Shown: positions 13,019-22,260 of the stretch, piece after piece
Layout of the letters: each line of letters starts with the position of its first letter
How positions within the stretch are numbered: the first letter of the stretch is position 1
NCBI GenBank assembly: GCA_934247225.1
Contig: CAKQJE010000009.1
Location: 1-64,000 of the forward strand
Reading direction: 5' to 3'
Source: an uncultured Clostridia bacterium
Lineage (GTDB): Bacteria; Bacillota; Clostridia; Christensenellales; Borkfalkiaceae
Length of the DNA stretch: 64,000 nucleotides
Notes under the pieces: generated by a model
Told to the model about the DNA's origin: nothing
Seen by the model: the letters and a program-made list of their open reading frames with translations, nothing else
Database searches by the model: none
Translations under genes and position numbers: made by a program

Positions 13019-14623
13019 TTAAACCTTAGGTCCTGCCGTAACAAGAGCCTTTCCTGCCGCATTACCTTCATATTTTGCAAAGTTCTTGATAAATCTGCCT
13101 GCAAGGTCAACAGCCTTATCGTTCCAGACCTTAGCGTCCGCATAAGTATCTCTCGGATCCAGAATAGCGGGATCTACGCCGGGAAGAGACGTGGGTACTT
13201 CGAAATCGAAATACGGAATCTTCTTCGTGGGAGCTTTATCGATTGCTCCGCTCAAAATGGCGTCGATAATTCCGCGGGTATCTTTAATGGAAATACGTTT
13301 ACCCGTTCCGTTCCAACCTGTGTTTACAAGGTAAGCCTTAGCTCCGCTCTTCTTCATCTTCTTAACGAGTTCTTCCGCGTATTTGGTGGGATGAAGTTCG
13401 AGGAATGCCTGACCGAAGCATGCCGAGAACGTGGGGGTGGGTTCGGTTATTCCGCGTTCCGTACCTGCGAGCTTAGCGGTAAATCCGGAAAGGAAATAAT
13501 ACTGAGTCTGCTCGGGCGTAAGAATGGAAACGGGCGGAAGAACGCCGAACGCGTCTGCCGAAAGGAAGATAACGCTCTTAGCGTCGGGAGCGGCGGAAAC
13601 AGGACGAACGATGTTCTTAATATGGTCGATAGGATAAGAAACACGGGTGTTTTCGGTTACGCTCTTATCGGCGAAATCGATTTTTCCGTCCTTATCGAGC
13701 GTGACGTTTTCCAAAAGCGCGTCTCTTCTTATTGCGTTGTAAATGTCGGGTTCGGAATCTTTATCGAGATTGATAACCTTAGCGTAGCAACCGCCTTCGA
13801 AGTTGAATACGCCGTTATCGTCCCAACCGTGTTCGTCGTCGCCGATAAGAAGTCTCTTCGGGTCGGTCGAAAGAGTCGTTTTACCCGTTCCGGAAAGACC
13901 GAAGAAAATAGCGGTGTTCTTTCCGTCAAGATCGGTGTTAGCGGAACAGTGCATCGAAGCGATGCCTTTCAAAGGAAGGTAATAGTTCATCATCGAGAAC
14001 ATACCTTTCTTCATTTCGCCGCCGTACCAGGTGTTTACGATAATCTGTTCTCTGTTCGTTATGTTGAACATAACGGCGGTTTCGGAGTTAAGACCGAGTT
14101 CTTTATAGTTTTCTACTTTTGCTTTGGAAGCGTTGTATACGACAAAGTCGGGTTCGAAGTTTTCAAGCTCTTCTTTGGTAGGCTTAATGAACATATTCTC
14201 AACGAAATGAGCCTGCCAAGCAACTTCGACTATGAAACGGATTGCCATACGAGTGTCTTTATTCGCGCCGCAGAAAGCGTCTACGACATAAAGTTTCTTG
14301 TTGGAAAGTTCTTTAACGGCAATTTCCTTAACGGCTTTCCAGGCTTCGATCGTAGCGGGATGGTTATCGTTCTTGTATTCGTCCGAAGTCCACCAGACGG
14401 TGTCTTTGGAGTTATCGTCGACAACGATAAATTTGTCTTTGGGCGAACGACCGGTGTAAATACCCGTCATAACGTTTACCGCGCCGAGTTCGCTTACCTG
14501 ACCTTTTTCATATCCTGTGAGCGAAGGATCGGTTTCGGCTTTGAAAAGATCTTCGTAAGAAGGATTGTAAATTACTTCTTTAACGCCTGTAATGCCATAC
14601 TTAGTTAAATCGATTTTTTTCAT
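13019..14623 (-). CDS. pckA: ATP-dependent phosphoenolpyruvate carboxykinase
   Basis: This 534-residue protein has the normal length for the ATP type. It interconverts oxaloacetate + ATP and PEP + CO2 + ADP; in anaerobes it often runs toward oxaloacetate. Visible are the RSPKDKF substrate region (59-65), the kinase-1a loop GLSGTGKTT (242-250) and kinase-2 motif GDDEHGW (261-267), whose Asp binds metal. ATG at 14623 has a GAGGTTG ribosome site. It stands alone, with its own weak promoter (14739-14767), a leader hairpin and a strong terminator. Confidence 0.97.
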   Translation of the reverse strand: MKKIDLTKYGITGVKEVIYNPSYEDLFKAETDPSLTGYEKGQVSELGAVNVMTGIYTGRSPKDKFIVVDDNSKDTVWWTSDEYKNDNHPATIEAWKAVKEIAVKELSNKKLYVVDAFCGANKDTRMAIRFIVEVAWQAHFVENMFIKPTKEELENFEPDFVVYNASKAKVENYKELGLNSETAVMFNITNREQIIVNTWYGGEMKKGMFSMMNYYLPLKGIASMHCSANTDLDGKNTAIFFGLSGTGKTTLSTDPKRLLIGDDEHGWDDNGVFNFEGGCYAKVINLDKDSEPDIYNAIRRDALLENVTLDKDGKIDFADKSVTENTRVSYPIDHIKNIVRPVSAAPDAKSVIFLSADAFGVLPPVSILTPEQTQYYFLSGFTAKLAGTERGITEPTPTFSACFGQAFLELHPTKYAEELVKKMKKSGAKAYLVNTGWNGTGKRISIKDTRGIIDAILSGAIDKAPTKKIPYFDFEVPTSLPGVDPAILDPRDTYADAKVWNDKAVDLAGRFIKNFAKYEGNAAGKALVTAGPKV

Positions 14624-14681
14624 TTATTCAACCTCGCTTTTACTTTTTCTTTTTTGTTAATTTATTGAGTGAAGAAGTCGA

Positions 14682-14718
14682 GAAAGAAATTTCTGCCGAA
14701 ATACTCCGAATTTCTTTC
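14682..14718 (-). promoter_or_regulatory. Leader hairpin upstream of pckA
   Basis: GAAAGAAATT (14682-14691) and AATTTCTTTC (14709-14718) are perfect complements with a 17-base loop. The stem lies in the predicted 5' leader of pckA, about 60 bases before its start codon. It may stabilise or regulate the message; no known riboswitch is recognised. Confidence 0.4.
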
Positions 14719-14738
14719 CAACCTCCCCCATTATCTTT

Positions 14739-14767
14739 ATTATACACCGAATTTTTAAAAAAGGAAA
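14739..14767 (-). promoter_or_regulatory. Probable pckA promoter
   Basis: On the minus strand, a perfect TATAAT (14739-14744) lies 17 bases from TTTCCT (14762-14767), a weak -35 box. The leader to pckA would be about 110 bases. Confidence 0.5.
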
Positions 14768-14821
14768 CCGTTTTAAGCCTCTTTGCAATATATTACAAAT
14801 ATTTCATACGATTAACAAATT

Positions 14822-14865
14822 TACAAAAAGCCGCGCTCGGACAAGTAATCGGTCCGAACACGGCT
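14822..14865 (-). terminator. Terminator of the feo operon
   Basis: Arms 14829-14842 and 14852-14865 pair over 14 bases with two A/C-type mismatches; on the minus strand the stem ends in GGCTTTTTG. It follows the Cys-rich gene closely. Confidence 0.75.
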
Positions 14866-14876
14866 TAAAGTTGTTT

Positions 14877-15086
14877 TTATTTGTTATTTTTGTCGTTTTC
14901 TTTGTCGGTTTCTTTCTTTTCGCCTTTTTTTATGCGCATTTTATACGGACACGACGAACAGTTTCTCCCGCAACCGCCGCACCCTCCGCAGCCTTTGCCG
15001 CTTCGGGCGTTTTTGATTGTGAAGAAAATCGCGACCACTATAACCGCCGCGATAACGACGATGAGAATATAATCAAGAGGTTTCAT
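14877..15086 (-). CDS. FeoB-associated Cys-rich membrane protein
   Basis: This 69-residue protein has an N-terminal membrane segment (about 7-24) and then a cytoplasmic Gly/Cys motif (CGGCGGCGRNCSSCP, residues 33-47), ending in a Lys/Glu-rich tail. This is the FeoB-associated Cys-rich family found after feoB in Firmicutes; it is thought to help ferrous iron transport, possibly as a FeoC replacement or metal-binding partner. ATG at 15086 overlaps the feoB stop (ATGA), so it is translationally coupled. A longer frame upstream is a shadow of feoB. Confidence 0.85.
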   Translation of the reverse strand: MKPLDYILIVVIAAVIVVAIFFTIKNARSGKGCGGCGGCGRNCSSCPYKMRIKKGEKKETDKENDKNNK

Positions 15087-17092
15087 ACAAACAAACAACC
15101 TATCTGATATACGATAAAGCTCATCACATACGCCACGGCGCACTGTTGAAATACGACGAGGAGCGTTGACCAGAATGATCCGAATTCTTTTCGGATTGTG
15201 GAAATCGTCGCAACGCACGGCGTGTAAAGAAGCGTAAAGACAAGAAAACTTATTGCCGAAAGAGGCGTAAACATCGTCGGTAAAACCGAAGAAAGCGTTT
15301 CCGCGCTCGTCCCGCAAAGAACAGCTAATGTCGACACAACTGCTTCTTTTGCGGTGAATCCAGAAACAAGAGCCGTCGCAACGCGCCAGTCGCCGAATCC
15401 GAGAGGACGGAAGATAACCGCAATCGCTCTGCCGATATAGGCAAGCAGACTGACCGAACTGTCCGTTACAAAATTCAGTTTATAATCGAAACTTTGCAAA
15501 AACCATATAATAACCGTCGCAAGCAAAATTACCGTAAATGCGCGGGATAAAAAGTCTTTCGCTTTTTCCCAAAGCAACAAAGCAACGCTCTTTGCAGACG
15601 GAAAACGGTAATTGGGAAGCTCCATAACAAACGGTACGGGCTGACCTTTAAAAGCCGTTGATTTTAATATGAACGCAACCAAAACGGCAAGCAAAACGCC
15701 GAAAAGATACAATCCCATCATAACGAACGCTCCGTATTTCGGGAAAAAGGCTTGCGTAAATACGGCATAAATAGCGATTTTTGCCGAACAGCTCATATAC
15801 GGCGTAAGCAAAATCGTCATTTTTCTGTCTCTGTCTGAGGAAACCGTTCTTGTTGCCATAACGGCGGGCACCGAACATCCGAAACCCATAAGCATCGGGA
15901 CAAAACTTCTGCCCGATAAGCCGAGCTTTCTCAGAGGTTTATCCATTACGAACGCAACTCTAGCCATATAACCCGTATCTTCGAGAATAGACAAAAAGAA
16001 AAACAAGGTTACGACTATCGGAAGGAACGATAAAACGCTGCCCACGCCCGTGAAAATACCGTCGATGATAAGGCTGTGTATAACGGGGTTAAGCCCGTAA
16101 GCCGTAAGAGCTTTGTCCACAACGTCCGAAAGCGACGTAATACCGAGTTCGAGCAAATCCGCAAGAAATTTCCCGATAACGTTGAATGTCAGGAAAAACG
16201 TTAGAAAAAGTATGCCGAGGAAAACAGGCACCGCTGTATATTTTCCCGTTAAAACCTTATCGATTTTAATCGACCTTGTATGTCCTTTACTCTCGTGACA
16301 TTTAACCACCGAACCGTCGACAACGCTTTCGATAAACGAATAACGCATATCCGCAAGAGCCGCGTTTCTGTCCAATCCGGATTCGTCTTCCATCTGAACG
16401 ATACAGTGTTCAATAAGTTCGCGTTCGTTGGTATCAAGACCTAATTTATCCGCTATTTTATCATCGCCTTCGATAAGTTTTGCCGTACAAAATCTCGGAG
16501 GAACGCTTATTCTTTCGGCGTGGTCTTCGATAAGGTGAGCTATTGCGTGAATACAACGATGCACCGGAGATTCTTCGGCGCAAAAATCATATTTACCGGG
16601 GAGAGTACGCGTTTTTGCCGTTTCGATAGCTTTATCGATAAGTTCGGAAACGCCTTCTCCTTTCGCCGCGCTTATCGGAACAACAGGAACCCCCAAAGCG
16701 TCGCTCATCTTTTTTATATCGATACTTCCGCCGTTATCTCTTACCTCATCCATCATATTCAATGCAATAACGGTAGGAACTCTCAATTCGAGAAGCTGAA
16801 GCGTAAGGTATAAGTTTCTTTCGATATTTGTCGCGTCGACAATGTTTATTATCCCGTCGGGTTTTTCGTTAATGATGAAATCTCTCGTTACGATTTCTTC
16901 CTGTGTGTAAGGACGAAGCGAATAAATACCCGGCAAATCCACAACCGAAACAGACTTCTGCCCTTTGATTTCGCCGATTTTTCTGTCAACGGTTACACCC
17001 GGGAAATTTCCGACGTGCTGGTTGGATCCGGTTAAAGCGTTGAACAGAGTCGTTTTTCCGCAGTTCTGATTTCCCGCAAGCGCAAAAATCAT
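15083..17092 (-). CDS. feoB: Ferrous iron transport protein B
   Basis: This 669-residue inner-membrane Fe2+ transporter carries a cytosolic GTPase domain. G1 is GNQNCGKT (7-14), G3 DLPG follows SVVDLPG, and G4 is NMMD. The C-terminal half has about eight membrane segments, including the two Gate motifs with conserved Cys (FGCSVPA and a later PCVAT). I start at the ATG at 17092, which overlaps the feoA stop; the longer upstream frame is feoA in another frame. Operon order is feoA-feoB-Cys-rich protein. Confidence 0.96.
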   Translation of the reverse strand: MIFALAGNQNCGKTTLFNALTGSNQHVGNFPGVTVDRKIGEIKGQKSVSVVDLPGIYSLRPYTQEEIVTRDFIINEKPDGIINIVDATNIERNLYLTLQLLELRVPTVIALNMMDEVRDNGGSIDIKKMSDALGVPVVPISAAKGEGVSELIDKAIETAKTRTLPGKYDFCAEESPVHRCIHAIAHLIEDHAERISVPPRFCTAKLIEGDDKIADKLGLDTNERELIEHCIVQMEDESGLDRNAALADMRYSFIESVVDGSVVKCHESKGHTRSIKIDKVLTGKYTAVPVFLGILFLTFFLTFNVIGKFLADLLELGITSLSDVVDKALTAYGLNPVIHSLIIDGIFTGVGSVLSFLPIVVTLFFFLSILEDTGYMARVAFVMDKPLRKLGLSGRSFVPMLMGFGCSVPAVMATRTVSSDRDRKMTILLTPYMSCSAKIAIYAVFTQAFFPKYGAFVMMGLYLFGVLLAVLVAFILKSTAFKGQPVPFVMELPNYRFPSAKSVALLLWEKAKDFLSRAFTVILLATVIIWFLQSFDYKLNFVTDSSVSLLAYIGRAIAVIFRPLGFGDWRVATALVSGFTAKEAVVSTLAVLCGTSAETLSSVLPTMFTPLSAISFLVFTLLYTPCVATISTIRKEFGSFWSTLLVVFQQCAVAYVMSFIVYQIGCLFV

Positions 17093-17322
17093 TTTTCCAC
17101 CTCCGCGGAAACCTCTATTTTCTGGGCTTCTTCTTTTCTTATGGTAAGCTCGTAGCCGCGCACATGAATTTCTATCGGATCTCCCATAGGAGCGACTTTT
17201 TGCAATGTAACTCTTGTTTTCGGAATAAGTCCCATATCGAGAAGCCTGCAACGGAGCGCGCCGTCGCCGTTTACGGCGGTGATTTTCGCCGACTGCCCGA
17301 CAGCCAAATTATCCAAAGTCAT
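17089..17322 (-). CDS. feoA: Ferrous iron transport protein A
   Basis: This 77-residue protein has an SH3-like fold: the LAVGQSAKI start, the LRCRLLDMGLIPKTRV core and a closing IRKEEAQKIEV. FeoA is a small cytosolic partner needed for full FeoB activity. ATG at 17322, ribosome site AAGGAAAT. It is the first gene of the operon, 30 bases after a consensus-like promoter. I found no clear Fur box in the short upstream region. Confidence 0.93.
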   Translation of the reverse strand: MTLDNLAVGQSAKITAVNGDGALRCRLLDMGLIPKTRVTLQKVAPMGDPIEIHVRGYELTIRKEEAQKIEVSAEVEK

Positions 17323-17351
17323 AAAATAATTTCCTTTAAAAAATTATTTCT

Positions 17352-17380
17352 ATTATATTCTTTTCAAAACGATTAGTCAA
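17352..17380 (-). promoter_or_regulatory. feoA promoter
   Basis: On the minus strand TTGACT (17375-17380) and TATAAT (17352-17357) are separated by 17 bases, just upstream of feoA. Confidence 0.75.
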
Positions 17381-17395
17381 TTATTTTCTATATCA

Positions 17396-17429
17396 AAAAG
17401 CCGGGAGCAAAAGAAATACGCACCCGGCT
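17396..17429 (-). terminator. Terminator of gyrA
   Basis: AGCCGGG (17399-17405) pairs with CCCGGCT (17423-17429); on the minus strand TTTTTG follows. It lies 24 bases after the gyrA stop. Confidence 0.8.
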
Positions 17430-17452
17430 TTCGTTTTTTATATTATTTCGGA

Positions 17453-20161
17453 TTATTCTTCGCCGTCACCCGAAGTTTCGGTTTCAGCGCCTTCTGCGGA
17501 AACTTCTCCGTCTGCGTTTTCATCGCCCTCTTCTCCTTCGGGAAGTTCTTCTTCGTCCTCGTGAGGAGTTATGGCGATAGTGGAAATCTGCGCTCCGTCA
17601 AGCCTCATAACTTTAACGCCCTGAGTGTCTCTGCCGATAAGCGAAATTTCGTTTACGCTTGTTCTTATAGCTATGCCCGTGTCGGAAATCATCATAATGT
17701 CTTCGCCTTCGCGGACAGGTTTTATGCCTACGAGATAACCCGTTTTTTCGTTGAATTGTCCCGCTTTGATACCTTTACCTGCTCTGAACTGAAGCCTGAA
17801 TTCGTCCACGCTGCAACGCTTGCCGTAACCGTTCGAAGAAACGGTGATAACGGTATCGTCGGGTTTGACTACTGACATATCGATAACGTAATCGCAGTCT
17901 GCAAGTACGATGGATTTAACGCCTTGCGTTCCTCTGCCCATCTTTCTTACGTCTTTTTCGCTGAATCTTATACACTTACCTTCGTGCGTACCGATAAGAA
18001 CTTCGTCGTCGCCCGTCGTAAGCTGAACGGAAATAAGTTCGTCGCCTTCGACAAGACTTATCGCTATCTTACCGCTCTTTCTTATCGAGTTGAACTCGGA
18101 CATTGCCGTCTTTTTGATAAGACCGAACTTGGTCGCCATCATAATATAGCCGCCGTCGTCCGTTGCAGCCTCGATTTCGGCGTTATCCGCGGTATTTTCG
18201 ACCTCGTTTTCGGTTATCGCCTGTTCTACGGCCTCGTTGTCGGTAACTACTTCGTTGCCGTTTTCGTCGATTTCGGTTTCGAGTTCTTCGCCGACGATTT
18301 CCTTTCTCGGAATAACCGCCGTAATCCTCTCGCCGTTTCCGACCTGAATAAGGTTGACGATCGCTCTGCCCCTCGTCGCGCCTTTGGATGCTTCGGGAAC
18401 TTCATACGCCTTTATGCGGTATACTTTACCGAGCGAACTGAAAAACAGCAAATCGTCGTGCGTGGAGCAAACGAACATATTTTCGACGAAATCGTCGTCC
18501 TTTGTCTTATGTGCCGTAACGCCCTTTCCGCCGCGGCGCTGAGCTTTGCACTCTTTCATCGCTATTCTCTTTACATAACCCGTGTGAGTCATAGAAATAA
18601 CGACGTCCTCTCTTTCGATAAGGTCGGCTTCGCCGATATCCGCATAATCGGTGGAAATTTCGGTTTTTCTCGGCGTGGGATATCTGTTTTTGATATCTTC
18701 GAGATCGTTTCTTACTATCGCTCTCACTCTTTCGGGCTTTTGGAGAATGTCTTCGAGATCGGCTATCGTGGCTTCGAGCTGACGAAGTTCCTCGTTGAGC
18801 TTGTCGACTTCCATGGAAGTAAGTCTTTGAAGTCTCATTTCGAGGATAGCAGTACACTGTTTGTCGTCGAGAAGGAAGGCGTCTTTGAGTTGGTTAGTCG
18901 CTTCTTCCTTATCTTTACTTCTCTTGATTATCGCGATAACTTCGTCGATATTAGCAAGCGCGATAACGAGACCTTTAACGATATGCTCTCTTTCTCTCGT
19001 TCTCGCTAAGTCGTATCTCGTACGTCTTTCGATAACGTCGATCTGATGGTCTACGAAATAAGTAAGAATTTCCTTGATATTAAGTATCTTCGGATCGGTT
19101 CCGACGAGCGCGAGTAAAATTATACCGTCCGAAACCTGCAAGTTGGTCTGCTTATATAAAGAATTGAGAACAACCTGAGCGTTCGCGTCTTTCTTGATTT
19201 CGATAACGATTCTCATTCCGTGTCTGTCGGATTCGTCGTTGATATTCGAAATACCTTCGAGACGTTTATTCTTAACGTAGTCCGCAATGGTTTCTATGAG
19301 CTTTTGTTTATTGACCTGATAAGGAAGCTCGGTAACGATAATTCTCTGTCTCGTACCGTTGTTGAAATCTTCTATTTCGCATTTCGCGCGGAGAATAATG
19401 CTTCCTCTGCCCGTTCTGTAAGCGTTTCTGATACCGCTTCTGCCCATAATGATTCCGCCTGTCGGGAAATCGGGCGCGGGAATATATTTTAAAAGATCGT
19501 CGACCGTGATTTCGGGGTTATCGATAACCGCGATCGCGCCGTCGATAGCTTCGCCGAGATTATGCGGAGGAATGTTCGTAGCCATACCTACCGCGATGCC
19601 GTCCGCGCCGTTTACGAGAAGGTTCGGGTATCTCGCGGGCAAAACTACGGGCTGCATTCTCGTATCGTCGAAGTTCGGATAGAAGTCTACCGTCTCTTTA
19701 TCTATTTCACGAAGCATTTCGAGAGCCATTTTGCTCATTCTCGCTTCCGTGTACCTGTACGCCGCGGCGGGGTCGCCGTCGACGGAACCGAAGTTTCCGT
19801 GGCCGTCTACAAGCGGAACGTTAATCGAAAAGTCCTGCGCGAGACGAACCAAAGCGTCGTAAACCGAACTGTCGCCGTGGGGGTGATATTTACCGAGAAC
19901 GTCACCGACGATGGTCGCGCACTTTTTATACGGCTTATCGGGCGTTAAACCGAGTTCGTTCATAGAATATAAAATTCTTCTGTGAACGGGCTTCAAACCG
20001 TCTCTTACGTCGGGAATAGCTCTCGAACGGTTTACGCACATCGCGTAGTCGATAAAGCTTTGTTTCAACTCTTTATCGACTTCGATATCGATAATTTTGG
20101 TCATATCCAGCGTACGTTTAAATTCATCCGTAAGCGCCTGGTCGAATTCTTTTTTAGCCAT
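17453..20161 (-). CDS. gyrA: DNA gyrase subunit A
   Basis: This 902-residue protein has the winged-helix/tower domain with catalytic Tyr137 in RYTEARM, the quinolone region HPHGDSSVYD with Ser98 and Asp102 at the positions of E. coli S83 and D87 (susceptible-type residues), and a C-terminal beta-pinwheel with the GyrA box QRRGGKG. An acidic insertion rich in Glu, Asp and Asn (about 624-668) interrupts the pinwheel, and the last 35 residues are an acidic tail. Both make it longer than the usual 800-880. It lies 18 bases after gyrB, in one operon. Confidence 0.97.
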   Translation of the reverse strand: MAKKEFDQALTDEFKRTLDMTKIIDIEVDKELKQSFIDYAMCVNRSRAIPDVRDGLKPVHRRILYSMNELGLTPDKPYKKCATIVGDVLGKYHPHGDSSVYDALVRLAQDFSINVPLVDGHGNFGSVDGDPAAAYRYTEARMSKMALEMLREIDKETVDFYPNFDDTRMQPVVLPARYPNLLVNGADGIAVGMATNIPPHNLGEAIDGAIAVIDNPEITVDDLLKYIPAPDFPTGGIIMGRSGIRNAYRTGRGSIILRAKCEIEDFNNGTRQRIIVTELPYQVNKQKLIETIADYVKNKRLEGISNINDESDRHGMRIVIEIKKDANAQVVLNSLYKQTNLQVSDGIILLALVGTDPKILNIKEILTYFVDHQIDVIERRTRYDLARTREREHIVKGLVIALANIDEVIAIIKRSKDKEEATNQLKDAFLLDDKQCTAILEMRLQRLTSMEVDKLNEELRQLEATIADLEDILQKPERVRAIVRNDLEDIKNRYPTPRKTEISTDYADIGEADLIEREDVVISMTHTGYVKRIAMKECKAQRRGGKGVTAHKTKDDDFVENMFVCSTHDDLLFFSSLGKVYRIKAYEVPEASKGATRGRAIVNLIQVGNGERITAVIPRKEIVGEELETEIDENGNEVVTDNEAVEQAITENEVENTADNAEIEAATDDGGYIMMATKFGLIKKTAMSEFNSIRKSGKIAISLVEGDELISVQLTTGDDEVLIGTHEGKCIRFSEKDVRKMGRGTQGVKSIVLADCDYVIDMSVVKPDDTVITVSSNGYGKRCSVDEFRLQFRAGKGIKAGQFNEKTGYLVGIKPVREGEDIMMISDTGIAIRTSVNEISLIGRDTQGVKVMRLDGAQISTIAITPHEDEEELPEGEEGDENADGEVSAEGAETETSGDGEE

Positions 20162-20179
20162 TTTTTCTTGTCCTCCTCA

Positions 20180-22087
20180 TCAGGTATCGAGTTCGCGGTT
20201 AGCGAATTTTGCGTTTTCTTCGATGAATTTTCTGCGAAGCTCGGGTTCTTCTCCCATCAGAAGGTTGAAGTTCGCGTCCGCCTCTACGGCGTCGGCAATA
20301 GTTACCTTACGAAGAGTTCTCGTCGCGGGGTTCATTGTGGTATCCCAAAGCTGCTGCTTGTCCATTTCGCCGAGACCTTTGTAACGCTGTATATCGCAAC
20401 GCGGATTTTCAAGACAGAATTTTTCTTTGTCCGCGTCGTTATAGAAATAATAATCGACTTTGTTTTTGGTCGCTTTGTAAAGCGGGGGCTGAGCTATATA
20501 AACGTGACCCTGTTCCACAAGCGGACGCATATATCTGAAAAAGAAAGTAAGAAGAAGAATTCTTATGTGCGATCCGTCGACATCGGCATCGGTCATACAG
20601 ATAACTCTGTCGTAACGAATCTTCGAAACGTCGAAATCGTCGAGCATTCCTCCGCCGAAAGCGGTTATCATAGCCTTGATTTCCTCGTTTTCGAGTACTC
20701 TGTTCACTCTCGTTTTTTCAACGTTTAAAATTTTACCTCTGAGCGGCAATATCGCCTGGAAACGTCTGTCTCTGCCCTGTTTTGCCGTTCCGCCTGCGGA
20801 ATCTCCCTCAACAAGGTAAATTTCGCAAAGCTCGGGGTTTTTCTCCGAACAGTCGGCAAGTTTACCGGGAAGAGCCGTGGACTCGAACGCCGTTTTTCTC
20901 GTGGCTTCTCTCGCCTTTCTCGCGGCTTCTCTCGCGCGCTTTGCTGTAAGACACTTGTTAAGAACTTCTTTCGTGAAAGCGGGATTTTCTTCGAGATAGG
21001 AGCCTAAGCCTTCGAGCATGGCTTTCTGAACGTAACCTCTCATCTCGCTGTTGCCGAGCTTGGTTTTGGTTTGCCCCTCGAACTGCGGTTCGGGAAGTTT
21101 TACGGAAATTACCGCCGTGAGACCTTCTCTTACGTCTTCACCCGAAAGTTTATCGTCGTCTTTAACGAGATTAAGCTTTTTGCCCGCGTCGTTTATAAGC
21201 TTGGAAAGGGCGAATTTAAAGCCGTCTATATGAGTGCCGCCCTCTTTGGTGTTTACGTTGTTCGCAAACGCGATTACGTTTTCGTTGTAACCGTCGTTAT
21301 ACTGCATCGCGACTTCAACCGTAACGGCGTCGAATTTTTCTTCGAAATACAATACGTCGCTTATTACCTCTTTGTTCTTGTTGAGATACTCGACGTATTC
21401 CACGATACCGCCGTTATATTGAAGCTCGTCGCGAGCTTCTCTGCCCTCTCTTTTATCTTCGAGAACGATTTTCAAACCCTTGTTGAGGAATGCGAAATCG
21501 CGGAGAGTGCTTCTTATCGTATCATAATTGAATTCCGTCGTTTCGAAAATCTCCGCGTCGGGCTTGAAGGTGATTCTCGTACCCGTGAGCGAAGAATCTT
21601 CAAGAGTCTGCAAACGGGTTCTGGGAACGCCTCTGTCGTACTCCTGGCGGAAATGTTTACCCTTTTGATAAACGTCGACCGAAGCAAACTCGGAAAGCGC
21701 GTTTACGGCTTTCAAACCTACGCCGTGAAGACCCGACGAGACCATATAGCCGCCTCCGCCGAACTTTCCGCCCGCGTTGGGTTTAGTCATTACGACCTCG
21801 ACCGTGGAAACGCCTTCTTTTTCGTGAATACCCGTAGGGATCCCTCTTCCGTTATCCATAACGGAGCAAGATCCGTCTTCGTTTATGGTGACGGTTATCG
21901 TATCGCAATATCCCGCAAGCGCTTCGTCGACCGAGTTGTCGACGATTTCCTTAACGAGGTGATGAAGACCTCTCGCGTCGGTAGAAGCGATGTACATACC
22001 CGGTCTTTTTCTTATGTGTTCAAGCCCTTCGAGAACCTGAATCTGATCGGCGCCGTAATCCTTTTCGACTCTGTTTTCGTTATCCAT
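20180..22087 (-). CDS. gyrB: DNA gyrase subunit B
   Basis: This 635-residue ATPase subunit has a GHKL fold (DNSVDEALAG, DNGRGIP, and a GGGGYMVSSGLHGVG lid), a transducer domain, a TOPRIM domain with EGDSAGG (427-433) and DADVDGSHI, and the C-terminal EENAKFANRELDT tail. Length is normal for Firmicutes. With GyrA it introduces negative supercoils. ATG at 22087 with an AGGAGA site. Its promoter is at 22137-22165. Topoisomerase IV is unlikely because of the following gyrA with its GyrA box. Confidence 0.97.
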   Translation of the reverse strand: MDNENRVEKDYGADQIQVLEGLEHIRKRPGMYIASTDARGLHHLVKEIVDNSVDEALAGYCDTITVTINEDGSCSVMDNGRGIPTGIHEKEGVSTVEVVMTKPNAGGKFGGGGYMVSSGLHGVGLKAVNALSEFASVDVYQKGKHFRQEYDRGVPRTRLQTLEDSSLTGTRITFKPDAEIFETTEFNYDTIRSTLRDFAFLNKGLKIVLEDKREGREARDELQYNGGIVEYVEYLNKNKEVISDVLYFEEKFDAVTVEVAMQYNDGYNENVIAFANNVNTKEGGTHIDGFKFALSKLINDAGKKLNLVKDDDKLSGEDVREGLTAVISVKLPEPQFEGQTKTKLGNSEMRGYVQKAMLEGLGSYLEENPAFTKEVLNKCLTAKRAREAARKAREATRKTAFESTALPGKLADCSEKNPELCEIYLVEGDSAGGTAKQGRDRRFQAILPLRGKILNVEKTRVNRVLENEEIKAMITAFGGGMLDDFDVSKIRYDRVICMTDADVDGSHIRILLLTFFFRYMRPLVEQGHVYIAQPPLYKATKNKVDYYFYNDADKEKFCLENPRCDIQRYKGLGEMDKQQLWDTTMNPATRTLRKVTIADAVEADANFNLLMGEEPELRRKFIEENAKFANRELDT

Positions 22088-22136
22088 TGCTTTCTCCTGA
22101 ATAATTTATCCCGGCGACAAAATCGCCTATACACTT

Positions 22137-22165
22137 ATTATAATATATTATTATAAATAAGTAAA
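22137..22165 (-). promoter_or_regulatory. gyrB promoter
   Basis: On the minus strand TTTACT (22160-22165) and TATAAT (22137-22142), spacer 17, in a very A+T-rich stretch whose ease of melting would suit supercoil-sensitive control. Confidence 0.65.
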
Positions 22166-22214
22166 GCGATTTTTGTAAATTGTTCGTTTTTTTACCGTTT
22201 TTCAGCGGAAAATC

Positions 22215-22243
22215 ATAAAAAAACGGAGCATAAGCTCCGTTTT
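22215..22243 (-). terminator. Terminator of the site-2 protease gene
   Basis: AAAACGGAGC (22220-22229), loop ATAA, GCTCCGTTTT (22234-22243); a run of seven T follows on the minus strand. Strong intrinsic terminator separating it from gyrB. Confidence 0.85.
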
Positions 22244-22260
22244 GCGATTAAAATATGAAA

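Noticed and set aside
13391..14608. 405-codon open frame on the plus strand across pckA
   Set aside because: It is fully antisense to an unmistakable pckA; codon bias in such genes often leaves the opposite frame open. No ribosome site or recognisable domain.
14624..14828. pckA leader as a riboswitch
   Set aside because: Only one simple hairpin is seen and no known riboswitch core; kept as a leader hairpin.
17323..17351. Fur box before feoA
   Set aside because: The bases near the promoter are A+T-rich but do not form a convincing Fur palindrome.
17924..19009. 361-codon open frame on the plus strand across gyrA (and a similar one at 21071-22156 across gyrB)
   Set aside because: Antisense shadows of gyrase genes; composition is Phe/Arg/Val-rich and without domain sense.
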